From a bacterium (GTDB taxonomy: Bacteria; Arandabacterota; Arandabacteria; Arandabacterales; Arandabacteraceae): a DNA stretch of 64,000 nt. Both the position numbers and the translations under genes were made by a program. Location: positions 141,408 to 205,407 of the forward strand of contig JAOZOU010000006.1 in NCBI GenBank assembly GCA_029933125.1. Reading direction: 5' to 3'. Every line of letters begins with the position of its first letter. The stretch's first letter is position 1. A model generated the notes under the pieces. That model was not told the DNA's origin. It saw only the letters and a program-made list of their open reading frames with translations, and made no database searches. Below, one piece after another: positions 63,652 to 64,000 of this stretch.

Positions 63652-64000
63652 TTACCTCGAGATTACTATCTTGCGTGAGGAAGTCTCCGATCCCATCTGT
63701 AAACTCACAAAATAGATGCCACTGCGTAGCCCTGCACCAGCACTCAAGGAAACACTATGATAGCCTGCTGTGTATAGCCCATCTGCAAGTGTGGCAACAA
63801 CTCGCCCAGAGACATCATAAAGGGTGATAGAGACCTTGCCATCTGAAGGGATGCCAAATCTCACAATCGCTCGCTCAGCAACTGGATTGGGCTTAACTGA
63901 TGCTATAATAAGGTGCGCTGGAATATCTGGCTCGCTAACCGAGGCGAGGGGGTCATAGAGCTCAAAATCACCATCACTCACATCCTCGCCACTGTTGCCA
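63652..64000 (-). CDS. C-terminus of a secreted protein with FlgD-like sorting domain (5' end outside window)
   Basis: The frame stays open to the window edge (codons before the apparent GTG at 63981 read N-S-G-E-D-V), so this is the tail of a larger gene. The last 80 residues form the FlgD Ig-like / type-A sorting module: VKPNPVAERAIVRF, ITLYDVSGRVVATL, LRSGIYFVSLQMGSE, KIVISR. Upstream visible residues (FELYDPLASVSEPD) look like a linker. Third protein of this type in the window. Confidence 0.75.
   Translation of the reverse strand, partial: GNSGEDVSDGDFELYDPLASVSEPDIPAHLIIASVKPNPVAERAIVRFGIPSDGKVSITLYDVSGRVVATLADGLYTAGYHSVSLSAGAGLRSGIYFVSLQMGSETSSRKIVISR

Noticed and set aside
1-64000. 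tRNA, rRNA, CRISPR arrays, insertion sequences or prophage genes
   Set aside because: Scanned by eye in all gaps and found none; the gaps are short and lack cloverleaf ends, regular repeats or transposase fragments.

Overview
The window is bacterial and most likely from an uncultured lineage near the Fibrobacterota-Chlorobi-Bacteroidota (FCB) superphylum or an allied candidate phylum (Zixibacteria, KSB1, WOR-3 or Eisenbacteria type). The clues are three secreted proteins ending in a FlgD-like/type-A sorting domain, type IV pilin genes, a sigma-54 regulator, the small ribosomal protein bTHX, MgtE, and sigma-70-like promoters with 17-bp spacers. The phylum is an inference. TTG starts are common, and at least three genes read through an in-frame UGA that is followed by a bacterial-type SECIS hairpin, so the organism very probably makes selenocysteine.

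Layout. 0-6.9 kb: the end of a histidine ammonia-lyase, a small secreted ORF, a lipoprotein with an in-frame UGA, MgtE, an isocitrate dehydrogenase behind a strong promoter, and an exported PHP-domain protein. 7-9.6 kb: a surface-glycan group (TagD-like cytidylyltransferase, TagB/F-like transferase, GT2). 9.6-24 kb: a YVTN beta-propeller protein, a methyltransferase, an exported esterase, a DUF1028-TPR protein, a broken DUF255/thioredoxin gene, an Nei-like glycosylase, two glycosyltransferases and a membrane-anchored AlkP-superfamily enzyme. 23.9-26.2 kb: a decay zone holding a broken PAS/sigma-54 regulator and a divergent broken HdrD-like gene. 26.2-30.8 kb: a four-gene minus-strand operon that resembles a chaperone-usher fibre system. 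31-34.6 kb: type IV minor pilins. 35-39.3 kb: a radical SAM protein, a methyltransferase, a ferritin-like protein and a secreted thioredoxin-like selenoprotein.

The centre of interest is 39.4-57.3 kb, one plus-strand operon behind a TTGACA-N17-TATGCT promoter. It encodes a cysteine-rich zinc-type protein, two DRTGG proteins near its ends, a [2Fe-2S] protein, a receiver-NuoE fusion, NuoF, a NuoG/HydA-like ferredoxin, at least five HdrA-type FAD modules (one a selenoprotein, one pair split around a GltD/NfnB-like module), an HdrC-HdrB fusion, two MvhD-like proteins (one a selenoprotein with a winged-helix tail), an RsbT-like ATPase, a [FeFe]-hydrogenase-like protein with degenerate H-cluster motifs, and bTHX. 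The inferred picture is a large cytosolic flavin-based electron-bifurcating or confurcating complex that couples NAD(P)H, ferredoxin and an unknown low-potential or thiol partner, with built-in signalling parts. No hydrogenase, formate dehydrogenase or F420 subunit lies in the window.

57.3-64 kb: an isochorismatase-family hydrolase, a P460-type cytochrome lipoprotein, a lysine-rich protein with a desulforedoxin-like knuckle, an exported protein with a possible C39-like fold, serine acetyltransferase, aconitase (pairing with the isocitrate dehydrogenase at 3.9 kb), and the C-terminus of another FlgD-tailed secreted protein. I saw no tRNA, rRNA, CRISPR array or insertion sequence.
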